Source: Clostridium_AD sp050717635 (GTDB lineage: Bacteria; Bacillota; Clostridia; Clostridiales; Clostridiaceae). From it: a stretch of 64,000 nucleotides of DNA. A program made the translations under genes and the position numbers. The notes beneath the pieces were generated by a model that worked only from the letters and a program-made list of their open reading frames with translations, was not told the DNA's origin and ran no database searches. Shown piece after piece: positions 35,627 through 44,181 of this stretch. The stretch covers positions 124,001-188,000 of the forward strand of contig NZ_JBOITO010000007.1 of NCBI RefSeq assembly GCF_050717635.1, read 5' to 3'. Every line of letters begins with the position of its first letter. Within the stretch, counting starts at the first letter, position 1.

Positions 35627-35850
35627 TAAAAGACTGTTTTAGTCATCAAGACAAATAATATTTTAAATTTAAGGTTTTTAAAGGCTTATTGTAAATAATT
35701 ATAGTCTTAAATCAAATAAGAAAATACATATAGTAAAATACATCCACCGTCATAGATAAAAATAATATCCTTATTCATAGACTTATATTTGAATAAGGAA
35801 TAGTTGACTCATAAACTGAGAGTAAGTGAATTAATCAAAACTAAACAATG

Positions 35851-36120
35851 GAATGACTAAGGGTATTGAAATGGCAAGAGTGCTGGAGGGTTAACGGAAT
35901 TGTCTGCACTATGAATTGGGAACTGTGGAGCTGTTGCTTAACGATGAGTATAAATTACTGCGTTCATGGATGTAACAGGTGACTTAGAGGAAACCGTGTT
36001 AAGGAAAAGGGATACTTGGAATGAATCATGTGAGTAGATATTTGAGGTGGATTGGCTTCTAGTAATAAGTATGGGCTTTTAGGGTGTTTTGAGTAAATCA
36101 GGTTTAGGAGAGTTTATGAG
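35851..36120 (+). pseudogene. Decayed reading frame of unknown kind
   Basis: From ATG near 35,851 the frame reads MTKGIEMARVLEG, stop, then RNCLHYELGTVELLLNDEYK and LLRSWM, then further stops. The codon use and G content are more gene-like than the flanks. I read it as a gene killed by several nonsense changes; a structured RNA ending at the 36,177 terminator is the other option. Confidence 0.3.
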
Positions 36121-36176
36121 AATTTAGGCATAAGCAGTAAGGTAGTACGACGCAATTATAGTTTATTTACCAACAA

Positions 36177-36208
36177 AGGCCTTCAATATTTAATATTGGA
36201 GGTTTTTA
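36177..36208 (+). terminator. Terminator hairpin at 36.2 kb
   Basis: CCTTCAATATT pairs (one wobble) with AATATTGGAGG and is followed by TTTTT. It would end transcripts from the decayed frame or an RNA upstream. Confidence 0.75.
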
Positions 36209-36398
36209 ATTTTTACATAGGGAAAATAAGTATACAAAACAGTAAATTCAGTATTACTTTAACAATAAGTCTAATAGCTAGTAGTATTCTAATTTTACAA
36301 TAGGACTAAAAGGCGAAACGATTGTGAGGGGTAATTATAACTGGAGGATTAATTTTTCTAATCTGTTTTCATGTGCTACATTAGAAAAATTATTTGTC

Positions 36399-36427
36399 TT
36401 GAAATAACCCAATAGTGGTTGTATAAT
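36399..36427 (+). promoter_or_regulatory. Duplicated consensus promoter, copy 1
   Basis: TTGAAA, 17-bp spacer, TATAAT. The surrounding 60 bases (TTATTTGTCTTGAAATAACC through TATAATACACCCCAAGTATT) are nearly identical to 40,639-40,690. It would drive the HTH gene at 36,688. Confidence 0.82.
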
Positions 36428-36687
36428 ACACCCCAAGTATTTTGTAAAAGGGGTAGCGTAATTAAGGATATGTTACCAATACATAAATAAGTTTAGGGGA
36501 ATCAATGGTTTGACAATTGGATGTCAATATAAATAGAAAATAGACCTGGAGTAATAGAATTTATACTTTATGTTTGTTTTTTTTTATATTTTAATATCAG
36601 AGAGACAGCAGCTATTTGAATCAAAAGCTATCATTTAGTCATTAATGTAAATATAAAATAAAGTTATTAAATAAGGAGATGAGATCA

Positions 36688-37158
36688 ATGGACACCTTTA
36701 AAATAAAAGCAGTCTTTAATAAATATAAAAAAATACTTGGTGGTGATTGTGACAATAGTTTTAGCCAAGATAATGAAGAGATGTTAGCAAAGGTAACAGG
36801 CAGTGCTAGCTTGGTAAACAATATTGGATTCCTGCTAAATGTAATTGAACACATTGACAATGAAAAATTTGCCGGACAAGTATATGAAAACTTGTATGAT
36901 GAACTTAAAGCCGATAATGAAGGACTTGCTGAAAAACTCAAATTAACGGAGAGTTTAATAGATACCTACAATAAATGTTATGTTCAGCAGGCAAAGTTAA
37001 AGACCGGTGTAAAAATAGCTTATAAGGAAAAGGCTAGTAAAGAAGAAGTTTATAAGCTTAAAATGGCTGGATTATCCTATGAACAGATTAAAAAAAGGCT
37101 AGGGGTAAGTGAATCAACGATAAGGCGTAGACTTAAAGATATAGATTCTGACAATTAA
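36688..37158 (+). CDS. Helix-turn-helix protein with N-terminal helical domain
   Basis: 156 residues from the ATG 9 bases after AAGGAG; the ATG at 36679 is too close to that site. Residues 1-110 are helical with heptad-like spacing. The last 45 residues, ASKEEVYKLKMAGLSYEQIK and then GVSESTIRRRLKD, form a resolvase/Hin-type helix-turn-helix. The protein at 42,120 has the same C-terminal module after a longer coiled coil. Such proteins may be plasmid-type DNA-binding or segregation factors; this is inference. Confidence 0.72.
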   Translation: MDTFKIKAVFNKYKKILGGDCDNSFSQDNEEMLAKVTGSASLVNNIGFLLNVIEHIDNEKFAGQVYENLYDELKADNEGLAEKLKLTESLIDTYNKCYVQQAKLKTGVKIAYKEKASKEEVYKLKMAGLSYEQIKKRLGVSESTIRRRLKDIDSDN

Positions 37159-37443
37159 AATCAAAGAATTTAACGTGGGTGAGAAGGGTATTACTTTTAT
37201 CAAGAAGGTAAGGTTAATTTAAAATATTAGGGCTAGCGAATACCTTACACCTTAATGATTTAGAAGAAAGCCCAAAAATGATTATAGTTTTCATAAGAAA
37301 TAGGTGGTGAAAGAAACAAGGTCTAAACCAGATTATTCTATTGACTTATAATGTAATTATAATTACAATTGTAATATGTAAGTATATGAAATATATGGAT
37401 TATAATTGTATACGATTTATATGTATTTAGGAGGTGCTTAAAT
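37159..37443. other. Intergenic region with AT-rich inverted sequence
   Basis: It contains a promoter at 37,341 overlapping a palindromic AT stretch (AATTATAATTACAATTGTAAT) that could bind a regulator of the surface-protein gene. No gene is seen. Confidence 0.5.
37341..37369 (+). promoter_or_regulatory. Promoter of the SLH-like surface protein
   Basis: TTGACT, 17-bp spacer, TACAAT. The same boxes and spacing occur at 43,332, and nearly the same at 49,265 and 51,705. Confidence 0.72.
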
Positions 37444-39153
37444 ATGCGATTTATGAATAAGAATAAGGCGAAAATGATTATAACTGGAATGATAGTTATA
37501 ATAGTTATAATAGTAAGTCAAATCTATATGCGTGCTATAATAGACTCTGATGAAATGGTTAAGATGATAGACAGCGGTCAGAGCATAGTATTAGAGGGTT
37601 CAAAACCGTCATATGCTATAAAAGTTATTGGAGAGCAACAAAAAGACTTAGATTGGGTTCAATTAGACCAGTTAAAAAATTACAACACGGGATTCAGACA
37701 AGGTATAGACGAAATATTTAATATAAACACAGTAACAGAGGGTGGAATAAACGGTAAGTCTGGATGTTTATTCGTAGATGAAGTAGGAGACAGAAACGGA
37801 AACACGACATTAGAGGATGCATTCAGAAATAAAGTGTTTATGAAGTATTGGGATGATGCAGATAAAAAATCAAAAATTATAAAATCAGCAGATACAGCCT
37901 ACACAGATATAGACGGGAACGTAAATTATGCATTAACAGGAGTTTTAAATGCTTATTTTAATCTACTACCAAGTAGTGAGAATCCATCAGCATTTAATCC
38001 TACACAGTCATTAAGCAGAGAAGACTTTTACACACTAGCCTATAAAGCTTACAATGGAGTAAGCATACTTAAAGATGATAGTGAGTTTGACACAGCAGTT
38101 GGTGGAAAAACAGATTATACTAAGTTTGCAGCACAGGTAGATGAATTTGGATTCTTGAGTGTAGAGAATAAGAGTTTAGATGGTAACTCATACAAAGGAA
38201 GTATATCTAGAGCAGAAGCTATATACATGGTAGTAAATCAAAGCTTTCCTGAACAATTAGCCAAAGTAACAGGAAAAGAAGATGCATATGATGATACAAG
38301 TAACTCCGGAGATTTAGCATTGAAAGCAGGATTTAAAGTTAAAGAAAAGGATAATAAAGGAGTAATTCTAAAAGATAGATGGCAGTCATATACACTAGGA
38401 TATATGCTTCAAAATCCTAATAAAGGAATGCAAAGTGATATATTCAATACAATGGTAGTAGCAAAAGACTTAGGTTTAGTAGATGGAAAAGATTCAAGAT
38501 GGGATGAGACAATCAGTAAATCAGAGGCTATTATGTTGATGGCAAAAGTACAACTAGCAAAAAACAAATTATTTGGATATTTAAGTGAGGCTGAGTATGG
38601 TAAACTAAACCCAGATAAGTTTAAAACTTCAACTGATGAACGTGTGGTACTAGGAGTAGACGAAGATGGTCTTGAATATGGAGAAGGATTCGCTGAGGTA
38701 GACCCAGCTAAAGTGCCATTTGACATAAACAGACAATTATCATCTGGAATGACATTAACTGAAGTTAAGCACTATATTGATGTACAAATAGGATGGTGTA
38801 AGAAAGAAAACATGTCAGTGGCAGACACTAAAACATTATTAGAGGGTATGGCAATAGAGCTTGGAACTACACTGGAAGAAGTAAATAAGGTTCCAAGTGC
38901 AGTAGTAGTGAAAAAGAAAAATACAGCATTACCTACAGTTAAGCCAAGTACACCTAAAAAGTCAAGTACGCCTACAAAGTCAAGTACACCTACTAAAAAG
39001 AGCAATAACAGTGGTAGTAAAGTAACAGCAACAGATAAAAATGGCAATGGAATTGAGGATTTTCTTGAGGGTTCAAGTGTAAGTGGAGAAGGAACTACAA
39101 CTTCAGACCCTAACTTTCATATATACGTGCCTGGAGAAGAGCCACAACCTTAA
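37444..39153 (+). CDS. Exported surface protein with SLH-like repeats
   Basis: 569 residues; AGGAGG lies 9 bases before the ATG. Residues 12-30 (IITGMIVIIVIIVSQIYM) are a membrane anchor or uncleaved signal. Three degenerate S-layer-homology units are visible by their cores: LSREDFYTLAYKAYNG near 195, ISRAEAIYMVVNQSF near 260 and ISKSEAIMLMAKVQL near 360. A Lys-Thr-Ser-Pro linker (about 500-525) and an acidic C-terminus with DKNGNGIEDF, a Ca-binding-like loop, follow. It probably sits on the cell surface. Its presence on a mobile island suggests a role in contact, such as mating or exclusion. Confidence 0.78.
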   Translation: MRFMNKNKAKMIITGMIVIIVIIVSQIYMRAIIDSDEMVKMIDSGQSIVLEGSKPSYAIKVIGEQQKDLDWVQLDQLKNYNTGFRQGIDEIFNINTVTEGGINGKSGCLFVDEVGDRNGNTTLEDAFRNKVFMKYWDDADKKSKIIKSADTAYTDIDGNVNYALTGVLNAYFNLLPSSENPSAFNPTQSLSREDFYTLAYKAYNGVSILKDDSEFDTAVGGKTDYTKFAAQVDEFGFLSVENKSLDGNSYKGSISRAEAIYMVVNQSFPEQLAKVTGKEDAYDDTSNSGDLALKAGFKVKEKDNKGVILKDRWQSYTLGYMLQNPNKGMQSDIFNTMVVAKDLGLVDGKDSRWDETISKSEAIMLMAKVQLAKNKLFGYLSEAEYGKLNPDKFKTSTDERVVLGVDEDGLEYGEGFAEVDPAKVPFDINRQLSSGMTLTEVKHYIDVQIGWCKKENMSVADTKTLLEGMAIELGTTLEEVNKVPSAVVVKKKNTALPTVKPSTPKKSSTPTKSSTPTKKSNNSGSKVTATDKNGNGIEDFLEGSSVSGEGTTTSDPNFHIYVPGEEPQP

Positions 39154-39307
39154 AAAACAACTAGAATATATTTCTATGAAACATTAAATAAGATAGTCAC
39201 CATTCACATATAAGGATGGTGGCTATATTAATATAGGCATTCCGGCATAATAAAAGGTGTAATAGACAGGTTTAATAGAGAATAAGTAGAGGGGGGGTAA
39301 AACAAGA

Positions 39308-39838
39308 ATGGGAAAGTACAGGTTTAAAAAAACATTATCAATTGCATTAATAGCAGCACTGATAACAACACTTCTACCGTACACTGCGTTTGCAGATGGT
39401 CCTGGAGACAATGATAATGGGGGTGGAGGAAGTGGTGGAAGTAATGGTAGCGTTGGGGGTAGTTCTTATACACAGTTACAATCTGGATACAGGATGAGTA
39501 TAGTAAACGAGCAATTTAAGCAAGTTTCAAACACTGTAGACATATTATTTAAGCAACAGCTGACGCTGAAAATTGTGTTTATATAGATACTCTTGTTCGT
39601 TGTGTAGTGTGTAATGAGTGGGGTGCTTCGGATGATTCTTGCTTTGATGATAATCTCAATCTTTATAAAATGTGGACAATACTAATGTTAATAATAATAT
39701 TAACATTACAAATAAACCAATTAATACAAGCACGAAAACTTACAGCAATAATATATTCCTAAAAGTTTAGCAGAAGATTTATATTATGATTTCAATATGC
39801 TCTACACAGAACAGATTTTAAACGACGAGGTAAATACT
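39308..39838 (+). pseudogene. Secreted protein broken by frameshifts
   Basis: It begins with a clear signal peptide (MGKYRFKKTLSIALIAALIT, cleavage after FA) and a Gly-rich linker, reads SGYRMSIVNEQFKQVSNTVD, then shifts frame near 39,555 and stops at 39,586. Gene-like sequence continues in other frames (ENCVYIDTLVRCVVCNEWG, then NVNNNINITNKPINTSTKTY, then SLAEDLYYDFNMLYTEQILN) up to about 39,838. At least three frameshifts separate these. The parent was probably a larger surface protein partnered with the gene upstream. Confidence 0.65.
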
Positions 39839-39839
39839 T

Positions 39840-40271
39840 ATGAATGAAAATGAAAAAATAACATGGCTAAAAATATTTTATCTTACTGGAGAACTTAAAT
39901 TTGAAGGTTTTACGAAGTATAGTGCAAATGTAAAAGAATTGGTTCCAAGTGGACAAGGTGTTAAGTACTTTATTAACGGTCAAAAACATATGGAGGGCTG
40001 CTTCAATGACTGGTTTATTGAGACAGGTACAGAATATTATTGGAATGGAAATATAAAATTTATTGGTGAATACAATAAAGGTCCCAGGAACTACTATGGC
40101 CCACGATATTTTATTTTAGGTAGGCTGTTCGATGAATCTGGTAAACTATGGTATGAAGGTACTTTTAAGTTCCGAAGAAGCGGAGTAGGATATCCTTGTT
40201 TTGAAAAAGATAAATCATTCAAAGAGGGAACAGAATTCAATTCAGATGGCTCAGTAAAAAAGATATACTAA
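39840..40271 (+). CDS. MORN-like repeat protein
   Basis: 143 residues. Repeated units of the kind G-x-x-x-F-x-G (TGELKFEGFTKY, NGQKHMEGCF, NGNIKFIGEYNKG, SGKLWYEGTFKF) are typical of MORN or YwqK-type repeats, which make a beta-hairpin ladder. Function is unknown; in other bacteria YwqK-like proteins act as antitoxin or immunity partners. The ribosome site is weak (ACGAGG), and the gene starts 1-2 bases after the dead upstream frame, suggesting it was its partner. Confidence 0.7.
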   Translation: MNENEKITWLKIFYLTGELKFEGFTKYSANVKELVPSGQGVKYFINGQKHMEGCFNDWFIETGTEYYWNGNIKFIGEYNKGPRNYYGPRYFILGRLFDESGKLWYEGTFKFRRSGVGYPCFEKDKSFKEGTEFNSDGSVKKIY

Positions 40272-40569
40272 TGAAGATAAAGTAATTGAAACGGACAATG
40301 TAAAAATAGAAGTTGAGATATAAACAATGGAAAAGCAGCTAAATAATGAGGTATCACAGGAGCTTTCAAAAGAAGCTCAGGCAAATACATTTTATTAGAG
40401 TTTATATAGAGTTAATATTAAAAAAATCTTTATATTAACAGTTTTACCACTTTCCTAATTTATTTCATAAGCATATAAAACAACATATTATTTATATAAG
40501 TATGTAACTCGGAATGAATATAACAATATGGATATACATTGGCAACACATATTATATTTATAATATTAG

Positions 40570-40603
40570 AAAAGGTTTATCAGTGAATGGTAAACCTTTT
40601 TAA
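40570..40603 (+). terminator. Terminator at 40.6 kb
   Basis: AAAAGGTTTA pairs with TAAACCTTTT (40591-40600), ending in T residues. Confidence 0.8.
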
Positions 40604-40647
40604 TTTATTACTCTATTTTCAGGTGTTACATTAACAAATTATTTGTC

Positions 40648-40676
40648 TTGAAATAACCAAACGGTGATTGTATAAT
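40648..40676 (+). promoter_or_regulatory. Duplicated consensus promoter, copy 2
   Basis: TTGAAA, 17-bp spacer, TATAAT, with flanks matching the copy at 36,399. It lies 33 bases before the start at 40,709. Confidence 0.85.
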
Positions 40677-40708
40677 ACACCCCAAGTATTTTATGAAAGG
40701 AGTTAAAA

Positions 40709-40906
40709 ATGGTGGAATATAAAAAACCTATGGCGCCTTTAATTGGGGCGGATGGCAATATATTCAGTTTAATGGCCATAGCAAGGAGAACATTACAAGC
40801 CTGTGGTCAGAAAGAGCAGGCAGGTCATATGATATCAAGGGTGACTGAGAGCAGTAGCTATGAGGAAGCATTGAATATCATTGGTGAATACGTGATATTC
40901 GGATAG
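40709..40906 (+). CDS. Small conserved mobile-element protein
   Basis: 65 residues; GAAAGGAG lies 8 bases before the ATG. The sequence PMAPLIGADGNIFSLMAIAR, then QAGHMISRV and SSSYEEALNIIGEY is of a type I know from conjugative elements of Gram-positive bacteria, where it has no assigned function. It is co-transcribed with the next gene, a second protein of the same kind of setting. A role in element maintenance or DNA transfer is inferred only from context. Confidence 0.78.
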   Translation: MVEYKKPMAPLIGADGNIFSLMAIARRTLQACGQKEQAGHMISRVTESSSYEEALNIIGEYVIFG

Positions 40907-40928
40907 TCAAAGGAGGGAGGAATTGACA

Positions 40929-41279
40929 ATGAGTGAGCTTATTGAGACTCCTGTAACATTGAATGTATCAAATGAAAGCTTAGATTTGATAGTAAAAATG
41001 GCTATAGAAGAGGGTGGGAGTTCATACTGGATTTGTGATGTGAAATCTAAATATAAAAATAATAAGTCAATAGCAAGTGGAGCTGTGCTATTGATCTATG
41101 GCACTGAGAATAATGTTTATGAGCTAAATAAAAATAAGCTACTAAATGGATTGCATCTGGTTCTGCCATACTTAAAAAATGCAATCATTGGAGACACTTT
41201 GGATGCAAATTTCATAGATGCGGACACAGCAGACTTTATTGTCCAAATGGGAATTTTCAATGAATTAAGGTATGATTAA
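40929..41279 (+). CDS. Conserved mobile-element protein, function unknown
   Basis: 116 residues from ATG after a long AGGAGGGAGG site; the TTG at 40,923 is less likely. Start SELIETPVTLNVSNESLDLI and end DANFIDADTADFIVQMGIFN match a type often found beside the preceding small protein on conjugative elements. It starts 22 bases after that gene and so shares its promoter. Confidence 0.78.
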   Translation: MSELIETPVTLNVSNESLDLIVKMAIEEGGSSYWICDVKSKYKNNKSIASGAVLLIYGTENNVYELNKNKLLNGLHLVLPYLKNAIIGDTLDANFIDADTADFIVQMGIFNELRYD

Positions 41280-41321
41280 GGCAGTGGTAAGGTGACTAAA
41301 TGATGGCAATATAACTATTAA

Positions 41322-41600
41322 AACAAGCAGAGCACAAGTATTATGAAACACTAAAACCAGAGATAAAAGGGCGATGTGGCTTTGATGAATGCTGGAGCAA
41401 AGATATAAGCTGTCAGTGACCGATAATGGGTGTTTATAATGTCACAGGAGAATTTGATTTATTCAATTATAAGACCAAAGATGCAGCAGAAGAAACAATA
41501 TCAGACCTATAAGATAATATATATTACTTGGAGTTGTTCAAATGTAGTCATAGTTTAAAGAAATGCATAGGAGGATTTGAATTACAGCATAGAATTTAAA
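41322..41600 (+). pseudogene. Decayed gene of unknown function
   Basis: Gene-like segments LLKQAEHKYYETLKPEIKGRC with GFDECWSKDISCQ, then (after a stop) PIMGVYNVTGEFDLFNYKTK with DAAEETISDL, then another stop and DNIYYLELFKCSHSLKKCIG. Several nonsense changes separate them. The Cys pattern hints at a small zinc protein. Confidence 0.5.
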
Positions 41601-41606
41601 GTCATC

Positions 41607-41703
41607 ATTAGAGAATTTAGACACACAGTAGTAGAGAATCTAGAGACAAAGTAAAGAATAGATACACAGTAGTAGAGAATTTAGAGACAGCAGTAGAGAA
41701 ATA
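41607..41703 (+). repeat. Imperfect tandem repeat, about 22-bp unit
   Basis: The unit AGTAGTAGAGAATYTAGAGACA recurs about three to four times with small changes. It is not inside a gene. Tandem repeats of this kind can be plasmid iterons or partition sites, though these copies are degenerate. Confidence 0.6.
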
Positions 41704-42119
41704 ATAAACACTAAGCATTAGAAAATTGGCTTTAATGTGCAAAATTGAACTTATATTTGCAACAAAATGACATAGAAATAGTCTTAAGTCTAAACAATAT
41801 AAATAAAAAGCAGACAATGTAAATTAAGGAATAATACTTGTGTACATCATATAGGCTTTAGGGATTAATTAAGGTTTAAATATAAACAATATAAATTTAT
41901 AACATACAAAGTGAATAAAAAAATAACAAGATAAATTGGATGGGGTCATTTAATAAACTTATGTTTTTAAATGGTCCTTTTGTTATGCAGTGAATTTGTA
42001 AATTGAAACTTATATTTGCAACAGAACTACATTAAAATCTACATATGTTGAATATAAGAATATAAATTCTAAAACCTTAAATACAACTAAAAACTTATGA
42101 AAGTAGGAGTATATCATTT

Positions 42120-42869
42120 ATGGATAAAGAATGGTTAAAAAGGATACTAAAAACGAATAGAAAAGAACAGTTCTTTTATGAAGAAGGTATTAGTGAAATA
42201 TGTGAGCACACTCAACTAAACAAAGAACAACTCATGCACACGGCACTATTTTTAGTAATAGCATTTTGGGATAAAATAGAAAAACAAAAGGTTGAGATGA
42301 AAAAGCTTAATAAAGATAAGGGTTTATTAGTGGCTGAATATGAAATACTTAATGATAGTAAAGAAGAGCTTAAAGTAACCATAAGAGAGCAGAGAATGGA
42401 AATAAAGGATTTAGAAGCAAATAAAGAACTGCCTGGGAAAATAGAATATCTTGAAGGGGAAAAAGACTCCTACATGGATTATCTTATGTTGGTTAAAGAA
42501 AATGCAATAGATAGTCTAAGTACTAAAGTTAGACGTTTAGGAATTAAAAATGATATGTTGAAAGAAAGTAGAGATGAATTAATGACCGAGCTAAGAAAAC
42601 AGGGAATTGAAAAGGAGAAATTGAGGCAACAATTAAAAAACATGGAAGCAGATAATACTTTTCTTAATAATAATAAAAATGTAACAGATAATGAATTAAG
42701 ACTTAATAGAATGAGTGCAGGAAAGGCGGCGGCGTACAAAGATACAGCTCCTATTGAAGTTATTTTAGCATATAAGAAGCAGGGATATACAAATGAGGAA
42801 ATTGGCGGAATGCTAAAAGTTAGTAGACATACAATAGGAAGACGATTAAAAGAAAATAAAAGTATTTAA
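42120..42869 (+). CDS. Coiled-coil protein with C-terminal helix-turn-helix
   Basis: 249 residues; AGGAG lies 10 bases before the ATG. Residues 50-195 form a long coiled coil (KEELKVTIREQRMEIKDLEA, ESRDELMTELRKQGIEKEKL). The last 45 residues APIEVILAYKKQGYTNEEIG and MLKVSRHTIGRRLKE are a Hin-type helix-turn-helix, like that at the end of the 36,688 gene. The layout (DNA-binding domain plus coiled coil) resembles plasmid partition or KfrA-type proteins; KfrA has its HTH at the other end, so this is analogy only. Confidence 0.75.
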   Translation: MDKEWLKRILKTNRKEQFFYEEGISEICEHTQLNKEQLMHTALFLVIAFWDKIEKQKVEMKKLNKDKGLLVAEYEILNDSKEELKVTIREQRMEIKDLEANKELPGKIEYLEGEKDSYMDYLMLVKENAIDSLSTKVRRLGIKNDMLKESRDELMTELRKQGIEKEKLRQQLKNMEADNTFLNNNKNVTDNELRLNRMSAGKAAAYKDTAPIEVILAYKKQGYTNEEIGGMLKVSRHTIGRRLKENKSI

Positions 42870-43075
42870 AACACATTAAAGCAGTATACTAGAAGATAAG
42901 GATTTAGGAATAGCAGGGCAGTATTTAAGTAGATAAAGGAATTGTTTATAGGTATAAAGAATGAATTTATGTTATAGGTAGGCAAGTGACAAAGTAAAAT
43001 AGTAATTAGAAAAATTACATATTAAACAGTAAACAATATGTTTATATGGTGATTATATAGAGCAAAATTGTTAAG

Positions 43076-43195
43076 TACATACTCTTCAAGAAAGGAGCTA
43101 CATTAATTGTAGCTCCTTTTGTTTTTATATAGACGAAAAATGTGACATGCAGTATAGTTGAGGATATTAACATAGGCAAAAAATCAAATAAACAG
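43076..43195 (+). repeat. Direct repeat flanking the XRE-ImmA cassette, left copy
   Basis: TACATACTCTT, a terminator hairpin, TTTTGTTTTTATATAGAC and about 70 further bases with partial identity are repeated at 45,549-45,672. The core of about 45 bases is nearly identical. The two copies bracket the genes at 43,396 and 44,182. Confidence 0.75.
43091..43126 (+). terminator. Terminator inside left repeat
   Basis: GGAGCTAC (43094-43101) pairs with GTAGCTCC (43109-43116), extended by A-T pairs, with TTTTGTTTTT after it. Confidence 0.85.
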
Positions 43196-43331
43196 ATTGA
43201 TCAGCGGATGAGGTAGGCTAAATATGTGTAGATAATGATTGTTATAACATTTTGGTTATAGCATATATTTTTATATATAATTATACAATATACATTAAAG
43301 CTTGACTGTAAATAATAAATTGGTTAATTAC

Positions 43332-43360
43332 TTGACTTTTTTATATGTATTTGGTACAAT
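43332..43360 (+). promoter_or_regulatory. Promoter of the XRE-ImmA cassette
   Basis: TTGACT, 17-bp spacer, TACAAT, 36 bases before the ATG at 43,396. Confidence 0.78.
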
Positions 43361-43395
43361 AATTATATTAATTAATAACAGGAGGAAAATCACTT

Positions 43396-44160
43396 ATGAA
43401 TGACCTTGAGATTGGAAAACAGATCGAAGCAGAACTAGGTATAGATGAGAAAAATATTAATGAAATTTTCAAATGTATTGTAAAGGGTTCTATAGAAGAG
43501 GTGCGATCTAAGCGTAATCTATTTCCATCACCTACATATAATGCTAGATATAATGACATATGGGATTCTATTAATGCAAAATGTGCTACATTATTTAATG
43601 ATGGGTATACTGTTACAATGCACAAAAGAGGGATTTATGAATTTATCACTATCTTCAATATATTATCATCCTGTGTATATATATTGATGAAGGATAATAA
43701 TTTTAATAAGATTATTTCAGGCGGATCTGTGGGTGGTACTCACTATATGAAGTGTCTAACACTAATCAATAACGACTTGGGAGCATATCCTCAGGTATAT
43801 GGACAACTAAGTTTGGATATACCACAATGTAATGAAACAAAATATAAAAAAGAATCTGTTAAAAATGCTATAATACATAAGATAAATAGCACTATTAATC
43901 GTTTCGTTGTAATAACTTTTGAACCTGATGCTAACATAGGTGTTAAGTCTATTTATGTAAATGTTGTTGCGAGTGACACTTCTACTAAATATCGTAAGGA
44001 TTGGACTTCTTCAATTAAATCAATTGAAGTACCTGAATATGATGATTCTACATATGATAAGAGAAATATAGACACCGAGGTTGATAATGTTTCCACTTTT
44101 GATGCTCCTGCGAAGGTTAAAATTAAGAAGCGGATACAAGATGCGGAGTCTAGAAAATAA
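43396..44160 (+). CDS. Unknown protein paired with XRE-ImmA regulator
   Basis: 254 residues; AGGAGGAAAATC precedes the ATG. The N-terminal 75 residues are helical (GKQIEAELGIDEKNINEIF); the middle KRGIYEFITIFNILSSCVYI and ISGGSVGGTHYMKCLTLIN look like a compact mixed fold; the C-terminal 50 residues are charged and probably disordered. It precedes the XRE-ImmA gene by 21 bases under one promoter. It may belong to the kind of uncharacterised family (DUF5986-like, from memory, not checked) seen beside such regulators. It may be the effector or target of the pair. Confidence 0.7.
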   Translation: MNDLEIGKQIEAELGIDEKNINEIFKCIVKGSIEEVRSKRNLFPSPTYNARYNDIWDSINAKCATLFNDGYTVTMHKRGIYEFITIFNILSSCVYILMKDNNFNKIISGGSVGGTHYMKCLTLINNDLGAYPQVYGQLSLDIPQCNETKYKKESVKNAIIHKINSTINRFVVITFEPDANIGVKSIYVNVVASDTSTKYRKDWTSSIKSIEVPEYDDSTYDKRNIDTEVDNVSTFDAPAKVKIKKRIQDAESRK

Positions 44161-44181
44161 AATTAACTGAGGTGCAAGATT

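Larger units (their letters stand above)
34547..36687. other. 2.1-kb region of decayed DNA with small remnants
   Basis: No full gene is visible. It holds a terminator (34,592), a MORN-like scrap (35,130), one small possible membrane-protein gene (35,489), a G-richer decayed frame (about 35,851-36,120), another terminator (36,177) and a consensus promoter (36,399) that matches one at 40,648. Confidence 0.55.
40272..40708. other. Intergenic region with terminator and promoter
   Basis: A 23-codon scrap (MEKQLNNEVSQELSKEAQAN) starts at 40,327 and is probably a dead gene start. A terminator at 40,570 and the second copy of the duplicated promoter at 40,648 follow. Confidence 0.55.
41280..42119. 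other. Gene-poor region with remnant and tandem repeat
   Basis: It contains a decayed frame (41,322-41,600), an interrupted tandem repeat (41,607-41,703), and an imperfect hairpin followed by T residues near 41,944-41,984. The last 110 bases resemble the DNA at 32,080-32,165. Confidence 0.5.
42870..43395. other. Region with terminator repeat and promoter before XRE cassette
   Basis: It contains the left copy of a roughly 120-bp direct repeat (43,076-43,195) including a strong terminator, then a consensus promoter at 43,332. No gene is seen. Confidence 0.55.

Noticed and set aside
35820..36215. A large structured RNA of the ROOL or GOLLD kind
   Set aside because: It ends in a good terminator, but one frame reads like a protein broken by stops, and I could not match any known RNA motif. 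Kept as a low-confidence pseudogene.
41607..41703. Plasmid iterons of an origin of replication
   Set aside because: The copies are degenerate and no replication initiator gene lies nearby, so it is listed only as a tandem repeat.
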